Shown here: positions 34,754-42,919 of the stretch, in pieces
How the letters are laid out: every line of letters begins with the position of its first letter
Numbering within the stretch: position 1 is the stretch's first letter
Source of the DNA: Solidesulfovibrio alcoholivorans DSM 5433
GTDB lineage: Bacteria > Desulfobacterota > Desulfovibrionia > Desulfovibrionales > Desulfovibrionaceae
Reading direction: 5' to 3'
Assembly (NCBI RefSeq): GCF_000702665.1
Contig: NZ_JNJA01000022.1
Span: forward strand, 1 to 46,204
DNA length: 46,204 bases
Program-made: the position numbers and the translations under genes
Notes under the pieces: model-generated
The model's input: the letters and a program-made list of their open reading frames with translations, nothing else
What the model was told of the DNA's origin: nothing
The model's database searches: none

Positions 34754-35178
34754 GGCTCCACCATGGCGCTCGCGCCGGCGGCGATGCTCGCCGGAAAGAG
34801 CGTGCTGCCGACGAATTGCGGCAGGATCAAAGGACGATAGGGATAGCTGAAGGAAACCGTGACCGGCTCGCCGGCCGTCCGCTCGACAGGAGAAATGGAG
34901 ATGCTCGGCGTGACGCCGAGGGCGAACCCCGGCGGCGTGCCGTCGGAACCGTTGTTGAGCTCACCGGTGACGGCCGCGGTGATGTCGGCGTCCGTCGCGC
35001 CGGGCAGGCTGGCCACGCGGACGGCGCTGGCGGCCACCGAGGCGGCCATGGATTGCAGGTAGAAAAAGCGGCCGTATTCGAAGATGGCGAAGAGCAACAG
35101 CAAGAGCACGGGCAACAGCAGCGCCATTTCCACTGCCGAAGCGCCCCGCTGGCCCTGTGTCGCTTGTTCCGCTCGCAT
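34750..35178 (-). CDS. tadE: TadE-like pseudopilin (first copy)
   Basis: 142 residues with the TadE pattern: GASAVEMALLLPVLLLLLFA with the conserved Glu, followed by IFEYGRFFYLQSMAASVAASAVRVAS and a small beta-rich domain. The start is placed at the ATG at 35178 (MRAEQATQGQRG), which gives a normal short leader. An upstream in-frame ATG would add 31 Arg/Gly-rich residues of no family resemblance. The ribosome site is weak (GGTGGCGGC). It overlaps the next gene by 4 bp. A two-component system on the same strand lies 129 bp upstream and may control it. Confidence 0.82.
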   Translation of the reverse strand: MRAEQATQGQRGASAVEMALLLPVLLLLLFAIFEYGRFFYLQSMAASVAASAVRVASLPGATDADITAAVTGELNNGSDGTPPGFALGVTPSISISPVERTAGEPVTVSFSYPYRPLILPQFVGSTLFPASIAAGASAMVEP

Positions 35179-35307
35179 GCCGCCACCCCGCGTCGTGTTT
35201 CGCCCGCACCCCGGGCCACGATTAGGGGATAGCCATCGCGCACGCACGCGTCGATGGACTCGATTCCCCACCCCCTCGGGGAAATCCCCCAGGGAGGCGG
35301 CGGCGCG

Positions 35308-35964
35308 TCAGTCGATGAGCCCCAGCCGCGAGGCGAAACGCACCAGTTCGACGGAGTTTTGCAGGCCGAGCTTCTTCATGAGGTTGCAGCGGTGGTGTTC
35401 GGCGGTTTTCACGCTGATGGCGAGGGCGTCGGCCACTTCCTTGGTGGTGAGCCCCTCGACGACCATGCGCATGACCTCGCGCTCCCGGGCGGTCAGGCTG
35501 TCGTAGGCGTTGGCCGGGGCGGCTTCCCGCTTCTGCGCGCCGAGGAGCAGTTCCCGCGAGACCTCCTGGGAAATGGCCGGGTCGAGGTAGAAGCCACCGT
35601 CCCCGACCTGCGCCAGGGCCTCGAGCAGCCGTTCGGCCGCGGCGTCCTTGGTCACGTAGCCGTTGGCCCCGGCTTTGACCGCTTCGACGATGTAATCCAC
35701 CTTCGTGTGCATGCTGACCATGAGGATGCGCAAATCCGGGTGCCGGGCGCGCAGGTCCCGGGCCAGATGGATGCCGGAGCGGTCCGGCAGGGAGATGTCG
35801 AGCAGAACGACATCCGGGGCGCAGGCGCGCGCCAGACGCACGGCCTCCGCCGCGCCGCCCGCTTCGCCCGCGATCACGAGGCCGGCGTCGCGCCGCAGAA
35901 TGGCCTTGAGCCCCTCGCGGAACAGGGGGTGGTCGTCAACGATCAGTATCCGTTTCGTTCCCAT
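35308..35964 (-). CDS. NarL/LuxR-family response regulator
   Basis: 218 residues. The receiver domain has D10-D11 and phospho-acceptor D56 (VVLLDISLPDRSG) and ends with GYVTKDA. The C-terminal LuxR-type helix-turn-helix is at about 150-215 (SLTAREREVMRMVVEGLTTKEVADAL, then VKTAEHHRCNLMKKLG). It is a DNA-binding regulator phosphorylated by the kinase encoded immediately upstream, with which it overlaps by 29 bp. The tad-type genes lie downstream on the same strand without a strong terminator, so they are the most economical target guess. Confidence 0.95.
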   Translation of the reverse strand: MGTKRILIVDDHPLFREGLKAILRRDAGLVIAGEAGGAAEAVRLARACAPDVVLLDISLPDRSGIHLARDLRARHPDLRILMVSMHTKVDYIVEAVKAGANGYVTKDAAAERLLEALAQVGDGGFYLDPAISQEVSRELLLGAQKREAAPANAYDSLTAREREVMRMVVEGLTTKEVADALAISVKTAEHHRCNLMKKLGLQNSVELVRFASRLGLID

Positions 35965-38053
35965 GCCTCGCCTCCCCTGCGTAGACGACTTCCGCCGCCA
36001 ACAGGCAGCCCTTGCCCGGTTCGGACACGATGCGCAACGTCCCCCCGAAAAGTCCCACCCGTTCGCGCATGCTGGCCAGCCCCATGCGCCGCGTCCTGCC
36101 GGCCCGCGCGAGCCCTTCGGCCACGTCGAAGCCCCGGCCGTCGTCCTTCACGCGCAAAATGAGCCTGGGGTAGGATTCCACCAGCCGCACCGTCGCCTGG
36201 CGCGCCCCGGCATGGCGGCGCACGTTGGCAAGCGCCTCCTGGGCCACGCGGTAGACGTTGATGGCCACGTCCTGGGGCACGGCCACGCCTTCCATCCCGG
36301 AGGCTGCGAAATCGACCGGCAGGCCGGAGGTCCTGGCGAAATCGTCGCACAGGCGCTGGAGCGCCTGGACGAGACCCAGGTATTCCAGGTCCGGCGGGCG
36401 CAGGTCGTAGGAAATCTCCCGCACCGCGCGGATGGCCCGGGACAGCATCTCCGTCAGGGCGTGAAACCGCCCTTCCACCGCCGGCGCGGGGAGGAGGACG
36501 CCGTCGAGCAGGGTCTGGCTGGCGATCTTGGCGGCGGAGAGGTCCTGGGCCACGTTGTCGTGGAGATCCCGGGCGATGCGGGCTCGTTCCGTCTCCTGGG
36601 CCTTGATGAGCGCGCCCGTCAGCTCGCGCACGCTCTCCTCGGCCCGCTTGAGCTCGGTGACGTCGGTATTGGTGCCGACGAAGCGCGTCACCCGCCCCGA
36701 GGCGTCGCGCACGGCCTTGCCGCGCACGAGTATCCAGCGCACGCCGCCGTCGCGCGTGAGCATGCGCTGCTCGCCCACGTATTCCTGCGCGTCCCCGGCG
36801 GCCCAGGCGGCGAGCTCGCTCCGGACTCGCCCGCGGTCCTCGGGGTGGACGTGCGCAAGCCAGGCGTCGAGCCCGGGGGGCATGCCGGCCCCGGCATCGT
36901 GGCCGAGCAGGGCGAGGAATTCGGGATCGACGTAGTACGCGCCGCTGTCCGTCCACAGTTCCCAGACGCCGACCCGGGCCGCGCGGGTGGCCATGGCGTA
37001 GCGGCCGTGGGCCTGGTCGAGGGCCGCCAGCATGGCATTGATCGCCTTGGACAGGGCGGCGATCTCGTCGTTGCCGGCAATGAAGGTGCGCAGCTGCCCG
37101 GACGAGGCCTCGCCAAGCTCGCTGATCTGCCCGCGCAGGCGCGACACGCGCGAGAGGATGCGCTGTTCCAGGAGATAGAGCATGGCCAGGCCGAAGGCCA
37201 GGCCGGTGACGAGCAGGAACACGACGTTGTTGCGCTGGGCGATGCGCTCCTGGGCGAAGATGCGGCGGGCCATGGTCACGGAAAGCAGCATGGCGGGCCG
37301 GCCGGTCCAGTCGCGCAGCAAAGCGAAGCCCTGGATGCGCGCGTCCCCCTCGGGGACGAGCAACGGGCGTGCGGCGCGGCCCAGGGCGGCGGCGATGTCC
37401 GCAAAGCGCGACGCGACGCCGGGTGCCTGGAGGTTGACCACGCCGAGGTCGAGCATGATCAGTTCCGACAGGCGGGCGACGGCGGCCGTATCGAGCCGCC
37501 GTCCCATGAGAAGCGTGCCGCGCGCCGGCCCTTTGCGCACGCTCGTCAGGATGGGGCAGGCGGCCAGCAGCCAGATGTCCTCGCCGGCCACGAGGAGGCC
37601 CGACGCCGTGCGGTCCTTTTCCCCGTCGACCAGCCGCCGCGCGGCGGCCGCCTTGTCCGCGAACGTCTGGGGAACCGGCGCCAGCTCTTGGGCCGCGGCG
37701 TCGCGCATACGCCCGAGCACGAGGTTGCCGCCCGCATCGTAGACGAGCAGCAGGTCCGTCCGGAGGGTTTCGAGACTCTGGAAATTGACGTTGAGGCGCA
37801 AAAATTCCGGGTCGCGTTCCTTGGCGAAGCGATACGTGTCATCCCACATGCCCCAGTCGGCAACGGTCGCTTCGAGGCCCTGCATTTCGCCCTCGAGGGC
37901 CCGGGTCGCCCGGGTCACCTCCTCCTCCACCTCCTCCCGCTCCAGGGCGCTGAAACTGGCCTGCAGGATGTTGCTGGAAATGGCGTAGAGCACGGCGAAA
38001 AGCGCCGCAAAGGTGAGGCAGATGATGCAGACGGCGGTGCGACGCAGGCTCAT
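35936..38053 (-). CDS. CHASE4-PAS sensor histidine kinase (NarX-like HisKA_3)
   Basis: 705 residues. A membrane segment (about 6-28) precedes a periplasmic CHASE4-type sensor with the signature VADWGMWDDTYRFA, a second membrane segment (about 277-297), a HAMP-like linker and a PAS domain with PAC end (about 355-475, VGVWELW to FVGTNTDVTELKRAEES). The HisKA_3 dimerisation helix has H498 in ARIARDLHDNVAQDL, and a HATPase domain follows (EALANVRRHAGA, DDGRGFD, MGLASMRERV). It pairs with the overlapping NarL-type regulator. Oddly, AGGAGG abuts the ATG with one base between them, and an in-frame TAA lies just upstream, so no earlier start exists; the CTG two codons later has more usual spacing. 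The stimulus is unknown. Confidence 0.93.
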   Translation of the reverse strand: MSLRRTAVCIICLTFAALFAVLYAISSNILQASFSALEREEVEEEVTRATRALEGEMQGLEATVADWGMWDDTYRFAKERDPEFLRLNVNFQSLETLRTDLLLVYDAGGNLVLGRMRDAAAQELAPVPQTFADKAAAARRLVDGEKDRTASGLLVAGEDIWLLAACPILTSVRKGPARGTLLMGRRLDTAAVARLSELIMLDLGVVNLQAPGVASRFADIAAALGRAARPLLVPEGDARIQGFALLRDWTGRPAMLLSVTMARRIFAQERIAQRNNVVFLLVTGLAFGLAMLYLLEQRILSRVSRLRGQISELGEASSGQLRTFIAGNDEIAALSKAINAMLAALDQAHGRYAMATRAARVGVWELWTDSGAYYVDPEFLALLGHDAGAGMPPGLDAWLAHVHPEDRGRVRSELAAWAAGDAQEYVGEQRMLTRDGGVRWILVRGKAVRDASGRVTRFVGTNTDVTELKRAEESVRELTGALIKAQETERARIARDLHDNVAQDLSAAKIASQTLLDGVLLPAPAVEGRFHALTEMLSRAIRAVREISYDLRPPDLEYLGLVQALQRLCDDFARTSGLPVDFAASGMEGVAVPQDVAINVYRVAQEALANVRRHAGARQATVRLVESYPRLILRVKDDGRGFDVAEGLARAGRTRRMGLASMRERVGLFGGTLRIVSEPGKGCLLAAEVVYAGEARHGNETDTDR

Positions 38054-38260
38054 GCCTCCTTATGCCCGCCGGCGGTGGGGCTGTAAACCGCAGGCGCGCG
38101 CACGCTCCCGGTTGCCCACGTTGCCCACAAGGAGGCGTCCGACGACGGCCGCTTTCCCTTCCCCTTTTCCCACTACCCCTCGGCAGTGCTTGTTGTTATA
38201 TGACCATGTAAAGTATGGCCTCCCGGCCGGAACCCCCGCAACAAGGACAAGAGGCGCGGC

Positions 38261-38515
38261 ATGCAGGACTTTCACAAGCTGATGCAGTGTTTTTGGGAAA
38301 TCAACGCCCAGGACGTGGCGGATATCTGGCAGGCCATCCAGGAGAACAAATCCGCCGACAAACCCAAATGCGACGTGGGGTCGTGGCACTCCGACGACGG
38401 CAGAGTGTTCTTCCTGGAAATCGCCATCCTCAACAGCGGCGGCCGCCTGTTGCGCGTGGAAATCGGCGGGGACGGCAAATTCCGGGCGTCCATCATTTTC
38501 CCGGAAATGGATTAG
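38261..38515 (+). CDS. Small hypothetical protein
   Basis: An 84-residue soluble acidic protein (MQDFHKLMQCFWEINAQDVA, ending FRASIIFPEMD) with a strand-rich second half, no membrane segment and no motif I recognise. The ribosome site is GAGGCGCGGC. It is divergent from the CHASE4 kinase and followed by the AT-rich non-coding stretch. A weak -35/-10 pair may lie at about 38190-38215 (TTGTTG near TATGGC). Function is unknown. Confidence 0.65.
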   Translation: MQDFHKLMQCFWEINAQDVADIWQAIQENKSADKPKCDVGSWHSDDGRVFFLEIAILNSGGRLLRVEIGGDGKFRASIIFPEMD

Positions 38516-39139
38516 TGTTGTGATCCTTAAGAACTACGTCAGTATTTTTTAAGAAAATTAGTTATTCAACCGTGTTGCCACTCTGAAAATTATCTTCTTT
38601 TTTCGCGGCGGGTGCCTCCTGGCGTGGAGAAGGAGGCTCCGGGACGGAACAAAGAATGCGCGCCATCCGCAGGGCCACGGGAATGGCGCAATATCCTGTG
38701 AAAAATAATCAGCGGGGCGTCGTCCGGTCTTTTCGGTACGACAACCCGCTGATTTTTATTTTTAAAACGTGGAATGAGCATTTTTCGCAGAATCTTATGG
38801 CCTAACACATCAATAAAAATCACATCTTCATTATTACAACTGTAAAAAAACACATCCTGAGCGCATACATTTCTTCGGGAAATGCTGGCGATGATTTCAA
38901 AAAAATGCTGAATCGCCCTGCCGTTGCGCCGCCCCCCCATTGCGCCATCCCAAAGAGAGGCGTAGAGTTACACAAATTTTAGAATCTCCGTGAGTCATTT
39001 TCATTATAAAAGCAACTAAATTCTTGCAACAGGAACGCCAATCACGCCAGAAACATACCCTGTCCAATAATAATATGCCAGTAGATATCATGCCGATAAT
39101 ACAAAAGTTGCAACATCAAAATCAGGAAAGGAGGGCAAC
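38516..39139. other. AT-rich non-coding stretch
   Basis: 624 bp without a supported gene, strongly AT-rich in its last 300 bp. It contains the terminator-like hairpin at 38707-38762 and a 7-bp hairpin near 38610-38636. A 116-codon minus-strand ORF runs through the terminator and has foreign, unstructured composition, so it is not called. The base composition suggests acquired DNA. Confidence 0.6.
38707..38762. terminator. Bidirectional terminator hairpin, copy 1 of a dispersed element
   Basis: A perfect 10-bp stem (38707-38716 with 38745-38754) and an inner GTCGT/ACGAC stem are followed by a long T-run on the + strand, with an A-run on the other side. A second copy with compensating changes lies at 45746-45785. 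Confidence 0.8.
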
Positions 39140-39373
39140 ATGGACATCCCTAGCAAGACGAACAAAACATGGCATGACATCATAACAGGAAAGAAAACAT
39201 TCCAGCTCAAATTTCTTGCAACAAAAATCCTGCTCGGCAGACTTGTGCGAGCGGCAAAAGAAGATCCTTCTCCGGAAAATATCGCGAACTGCATAGATGA
39301 ACTCTATGCAATATTTGCAAACAACATAAAAATGCCAAGCGTACAGGACGATATAAAAACCATATTTGGATAG
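39140..39373 (+). CDS. Small AT-rich hypothetical protein
   Basis: A 77-residue protein (MDIPSKTNKTWHDIITGKKT, ending IKTIFG), basic, predicted mostly helical, with no membrane segment and a strong ribosome site (AAAGGAGGGCAAC). It is much more AT-rich than the surrounding chromosome, like the first third of the next gene, 8 bp downstream, with which it clearly forms an operon. I do not recognise a family. The composition suggests horizontal origin. Confidence 0.7.
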   Translation: MDIPSKTNKTWHDIITGKKTFQLKFLATKILLGRLVRAAKEDPSPENIANCIDELYAIFANNIKMPSVQDDIKTIFG

Positions 39374-39381
39374 GAGCAAAT

Positions 39382-40383
39382 ATGAAACAGTCAATTTTAA
39401 GCGTCACGGATGTCAAAAGTCTGATAGATGATGGCAAAAAGCTCCTGCTTGCAGGGGAAGAAGAAACCCTCATACTGTTGCCAAAAGGAGATTGGGTTGC
39501 AGGAACGATCCCGTATTTTATATCGAAAGAACAAGGCGGCATGGTCAGTCGCGAATTGATTTGCGCGACTGACATAAGTTCCTTCGTAAGCTCCATAGAG
39601 ATCGTCAAGTATGATCAAAATAGTCTGGCCAGGGTCTATTCCGAAGGGCCAAAACATGGATTCAGCTTTATCGTCATTCCGGCCATGAGCAAAACCCACT
39701 TGTCATTTGCCCTCAACGCTCCGAACTATAAGGATTTCGGTATTCGCCCCCTGATCGGCTGGATTGCCGGCGTCCACCTCAGCGACCTTGGCAAGAAGAC
39801 CCCCAAGGTCATCAACGGCCAGACCGGCGAGGTGCTGGAGGAAGGCGCTTTCGTGCTCCAGGCGCAACTGCCGGGAAACAAGGTTGCCGAAATCGGCATC
39901 GTCAATCTGTTCGAGCAGGGCGATGGCGACATCCTGACGTTCACCTCCGACGACTTTTCCGCCGAGACCGTGATGGTCAACGGCGAGAAACGCAATTTCG
40001 CCGCTTACATCGTCAAAAACAAGCTCGACACCAAATTGCCCCTCGTAGCCGACTACTACGGCGCCATGGTCAACATCAGCTTCCAGGACGTGGACGAGGT
40101 GGAAGGCCGAGTGAAGTTCTACGCACCGGTTTTTTCCGGCATCCGCTACAAGCACGCCAAACCCGTGACGGATTACGTCAAGGTCTTCAACGACCGTCTG
40201 TGCAAAGAGTGCTCCATCGAATCCGACCGGGTAGCCTTCTCTTGCAACTGCATCCTGAATTACCTGTATTCCGAATTGGAAGGCAAAAAGACCGACCCCT
40301 TCGTTGGGCCCGTGACCTTCGGCGAGATCGCCTATCAGTTGCTGAACCAGACCCTGGTCTATCTGGAAATAATGGACGTCTAA
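39382..40383 (+). CDS. Conserved-looking hypothetical protein with mosaic base composition
   Basis: A 333-residue soluble protein beginning MKQSILSVTDVKSLIDDGKK with ribosome site AGGAGCAAAT. It contains LPKGDWVAGTIPYFISKEQGG and a Cys cluster near the end (CKECSIESDRVAFSCNC) that could bind metal. No membrane segment is seen. The first about 110 codons are AT-rich like the upstream small gene. From about 39720 onward the codons are typical GC-rich host codons, although the reading frame is continuous. This looks like a recombinant gene, or one whose 5' part arrived from an AT-rich relative. I do not recognise the family. It ends just before a bidirectional terminator. Confidence 0.75.
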   Translation: MKQSILSVTDVKSLIDDGKKLLLAGEEETLILLPKGDWVAGTIPYFISKEQGGMVSRELICATDISSFVSSIEIVKYDQNSLARVYSEGPKHGFSFIVIPAMSKTHLSFALNAPNYKDFGIRPLIGWIAGVHLSDLGKKTPKVINGQTGEVLEEGAFVLQAQLPGNKVAEIGIVNLFEQGDGDILTFTSDDFSAETVMVNGEKRNFAAYIVKNKLDTKLPLVADYYGAMVNISFQDVDEVEGRVKFYAPVFSGIRYKHAKPVTDYVKVFNDRLCKECSIESDRVAFSCNCILNYLYSELEGKKTDPFVGPVTFGEIAYQLLNQTLVYLEIMDV

Positions 40384-40450
40384 CAAAAAGCCCCCCCTGG
40401 CAGGGGGACAAGCTGTCGCGGAGTTCTTCTCGTTATGCTCTGCTCCAAAC

Positions 40451-40490
40451 AAGAGACCCGGCAGCCAAGCTGTCGGGTCTCTTGTTTCCT
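40451..40490. terminator. Bidirectional terminator between convergent genes
   Basis: A stem of about 15 bp (40451-40465 with 40469-40483, one mismatch) with a 3-nt loop has TTGTTT on the + side and AAACAAG on the other. It serves the gene ending at 40383 and the MBOAT gene ending at 40524. Confidence 0.8.
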
Positions 40491-40523
40491 TGGTTCTTCC
40501 GGGTGTTCCGTGGGAGCCCACAG

Positions 40524-41987
40524 TCAAAATTGGAAGTAGAGAAAATCCGTCGTGTTGGACAGTTGGGTCGCGATCACGCAAAAAAGCGCTCCAAGGAGAA
40601 GACCCCACACGACGGTAGGCCGCCACAGCAACAATGCTGGTGCGGCCCGTTCTCCCGGCGCAAGCAACACCTCGATGCGTGGCCGCGCGGCGGCCATGAT
40701 CTGCTGCGTATTCGGCACAAAAAAGCTCACAGCGGCGCACGCAGCGAGCCCGCACCAGACCGTCCAGCCGTAGAGCGGCTCCCCCGTGAAGCCCGAAGCG
40801 CCGCCAAGCGCCGCATAGATCCTTCCGGCAGCGCCGAGCGAATCGGCGCGAAACAGCACCCAGGCCAGCGCCGTCAGCAAAAACGTGCCGCCCACGGCAA
40901 GCCATCCCGGCACCCGGAGGCTTTTTCCGAAAGAACGGCTTGCGGCGTGGGTCACCGCCAAAGCAAGCCCGTGCACGCCTCCCCAAAGGATGAAGCCGTA
41001 TCCCGCCCCATGCCACAATCCGCCGAGCAGCATGGTGACCACAAGGTTGACGTACTGGCGCAGCACGCCCTTCCGATTGCCGCCCAAAGGAATGTAGAGG
41101 CATTCGCGCAGGAACCACGACAGCGTGATGTGCCAGCGACGCCAGAACTCCACGATGCTGCGCGACTTGTAGGGCGAATCGAAATTGACGGGCAGTTCGA
41201 TCTTGAAAAGAAACGCAAGCCCGATGGCCATGTCCGAATAGCCGGAAAAATCGAAATAGATTTGAAAGGTATAGGCGAGCGTGCCGGCCCAGGCCGCCAC
41301 GGCCCCGGAAACCGGCCCCGCGGCGGCCAGACCGAAGACCGCATTGGCCACGGGCGCGAGGTTGTCGGCGATGAGCACCTTCTTGGCGAGCCCGAGCGTC
41401 AACCAGGCGAAGCCCCAGGCCATGGTGACCGCCGATGGGGAGAAGAAAGCCCGCGATGCCAGTTGGGCCAGGATATTCTTGTATTTGATGATGGGCCCGG
41501 CAATGAGATGCGGGAAAAAGGTGACGCAAAACACGTAGTCCAGAAAACGGAAACCGGCGACTTCGCCATTTTTGATGTCGCGCAGAAAGATGATCTGCTG
41601 GAAGGTGAAAAACGAGATGCCGAGCGGCAGTTCGATGTGCGGTGCGGGCAGGGACAATCCGGCCAGGGACAACACCTCGGCGACGAAAAAGCGCGTGTAC
41701 TTGAAGTAGGCAAGAAGCGCCACGTTGGCGGCCGTTCCCCAGGCGAAGAGCATGCCGCGGCGCCCCGGGACCCTGGCGACGATCAGGCGCGCCAGGGTGT
41801 AGTTGCCGAGAACCGAGCCAAGGATCACGAAGAGGTCGGCGGGGTTGAACCAGCCATAGAAGGTCAGGGAGCACAGGATGATCCATGCTTTGGCCAAACG
41901 GCGATCCTCGCAGCGATGCAGCGCGGCGAATCCGGCGAAGGCCAGGGGCAGGAACGCGAAGAGAAAGATAGAGGAATTGAAGAGCAT
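40524..41987 (-). CDS. MBOAT family O-acyltransferase (AlgI-like)
   Basis: A 487-residue inner-membrane protein with about ten hydrophobic segments. It has the MBOAT/AlgI signature regions: LGISFFTFQQIIFLRDI, FFPHLIAGPIIKYK, YFDFSGYSDMAIGLAFLF, FWRRWHITLSWFLREC, YIPLGGNRKG and the catalytic His (about H326) in LLGGLWHGAGYGF. AlgI-type proteins pass acetyl groups across the membrane for O-acetylation of exopolysaccharides. It is the last gene of a three-gene operon with an SGNH/AlgX-like protein, the usual periplasmic acetyl acceptor or transferase. The ATG at 41987 begins the family N-terminus (MLFNSSIFLFAFLPL). The polymer acetylated is unknown; no polysaccharide synthase lies in the window. 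Confidence 0.94.
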   Translation of the reverse strand: MLFNSSIFLFAFLPLAFAGFAALHRCEDRRLAKAWIILCSLTFYGWFNPADLFVILGSVLGNYTLARLIVARVPGRRGMLFAWGTAANVALLAYFKYTRFFVAEVLSLAGLSLPAPHIELPLGISFFTFQQIIFLRDIKNGEVAGFRFLDYVFCVTFFPHLIAGPIIKYKNILAQLASRAFFSPSAVTMAWGFAWLTLGLAKKVLIADNLAPVANAVFGLAAAGPVSGAVAAWAGTLAYTFQIYFDFSGYSDMAIGLAFLFKIELPVNFDSPYKSRSIVEFWRRWHITLSWFLRECLYIPLGGNRKGVLRQYVNLVVTMLLGGLWHGAGYGFILWGGVHGLALAVTHAASRSFGKSLRVPGWLAVGGTFLLTALAWVLFRADSLGAAGRIYAALGGASGFTGEPLYGWTVWCGLAACAAVSFFVPNTQQIMAAARPRIEVLLAPGERAAPALLLWRPTVVWGLLLGALFCVIATQLSNTTDFLYFQF

Positions 41988-42019
41988 GATTTTCCGGCGT
42001 TGCCCCGATCGTGCCGCGC

Positions 42020-42919
42020 TTACGGTCGCCGCGTGGTGAGGCGTATTTCGGTGTAGGCCGCGGCAAAGGGCGTCTGGTTGTCCGGCGCGAACGCCATGCC
42101 GTGCTGATTGTAGAGGCGATAGTCGACAAGGACCGTATTGAGGCCGACGATCCCCGTAAACGTCGTGGAAAAATCGTCCTGATCCCGCATCCACGGCTTG
42201 GCCTGCGGCAATTGCCAGGATGTTTCCTGTCCGTTCGTGGTGACGGTGAGGGTCTGCCCCGGCACGGGATTGCTCAGGCGCAAGGCCAGACGCATGACCC
42301 GCGGCTCGTAAAGCACGAAAGCCAGGACGGTTCGTGGGCCGACGCCCCAGCGCCAGACATGGCCCTCGCCGCGCTCCACAGAGAGCAGGCCCGCCGTCTT
42401 GAAGTCCCGGGGCACGGCATCGGGAGCGGCAAGGAGGTCCACGTCGAAGTCGGAGAGCGCCGCGAGTTCCTGCCGGTGAACGGCCGCTTTCCACACGGCG
42501 CGGCCGCCGAAGGCGAGCATCGCGGCCAGGGCCAGGACAAGGCAGCCGCGCAGAAAATAAAACGCGCGGGAATGCCCGCGCAGGGCTTCGAGCGTCTCGC
42601 GGCGGCGTTTCCCCAGCCAGGACATGGCCGCATGGAGGCGTTCGGGCATTTCCATGCGCAGCGCATGCTCGTCGTCGTCGCAGCAAACCTCGCGGTCAAA
42701 AGCGTCCGGCGGGGGACCCGTTTCGGGAAGATGGGCGGCGAGGAGACGCCGCAGCTGCCCGGCTTTCTCGCCGAATCGACCGGCCTCGCTTCCCGCGGCC
42801 GCCATATCGCCGGCATCCAGCAGGGTTTCGAGCGCATTGCGCTGCCGGGCCAGCGACGCGAACGCGGCATCGATTTCCCTGGCCGCGCGCCGCCGGGCCT
42901 CCGTGTCCGCGCGTTTCAT
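42020..42919 (-). CDS. Single-span membrane protein of the acetylation operon
   Basis: 299 residues. The N-terminal cytoplasmic part (1-115) is helical and probably coiled-coil (TEARRRAAREIDAAFASLAR), with a CC pair at about 79-80. One membrane segment follows (about 122-142, FLRGCLVLALAAMLAFGG). The extracytoplasmic part (about 145-299) appears beta-rich and could be a carbohydrate-binding or jelly-roll-like domain (LALRLSNPVPGQTLTVTTNG). It overlaps the SGNH gene by 4 bp and lies 32 bp before the MBOAT gene, so it likely belongs to the same complex. I do not recognise a family. Confidence 0.75.
   Translation of the reverse strand: MKRADTEARRRAAREIDAAFASLARQRNALETLLDAGDMAAAGSEAGRFGEKAGQLRRLLAAHLPETGPPPDAFDREVCCDDDEHALRMEMPERLHAAMSWLGKRRRETLEALRGHSRAFYFLRGCLVLALAAMLAFGGRAVWKAAVHRQELAALSDFDVDLLAAPDAVPRDFKTAGLLSVERGEGHVWRWGVGPRTVLAFVLYEPRVMRLALRLSNPVPGQTLTVTTNGQETSWQLPQAKPWMRDQDDFSTTFTGIVGLNTVLVDYRLYNQHGMAFAPDNQTPFAAAYTEIRLTTRRP

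Noticed and set aside
35258..35290. Terminator between the NarL-type regulator and tadE
   Set aside because: Only short GC-rich self-pairings without a U-tract were found; evidence is too weak to call.
38590..38940. 116-codon minus-strand ORF
   Set aside because: It runs straight through the terminator hairpin at 38707-38762, lacks a ribosome site and has no protein-like pattern.
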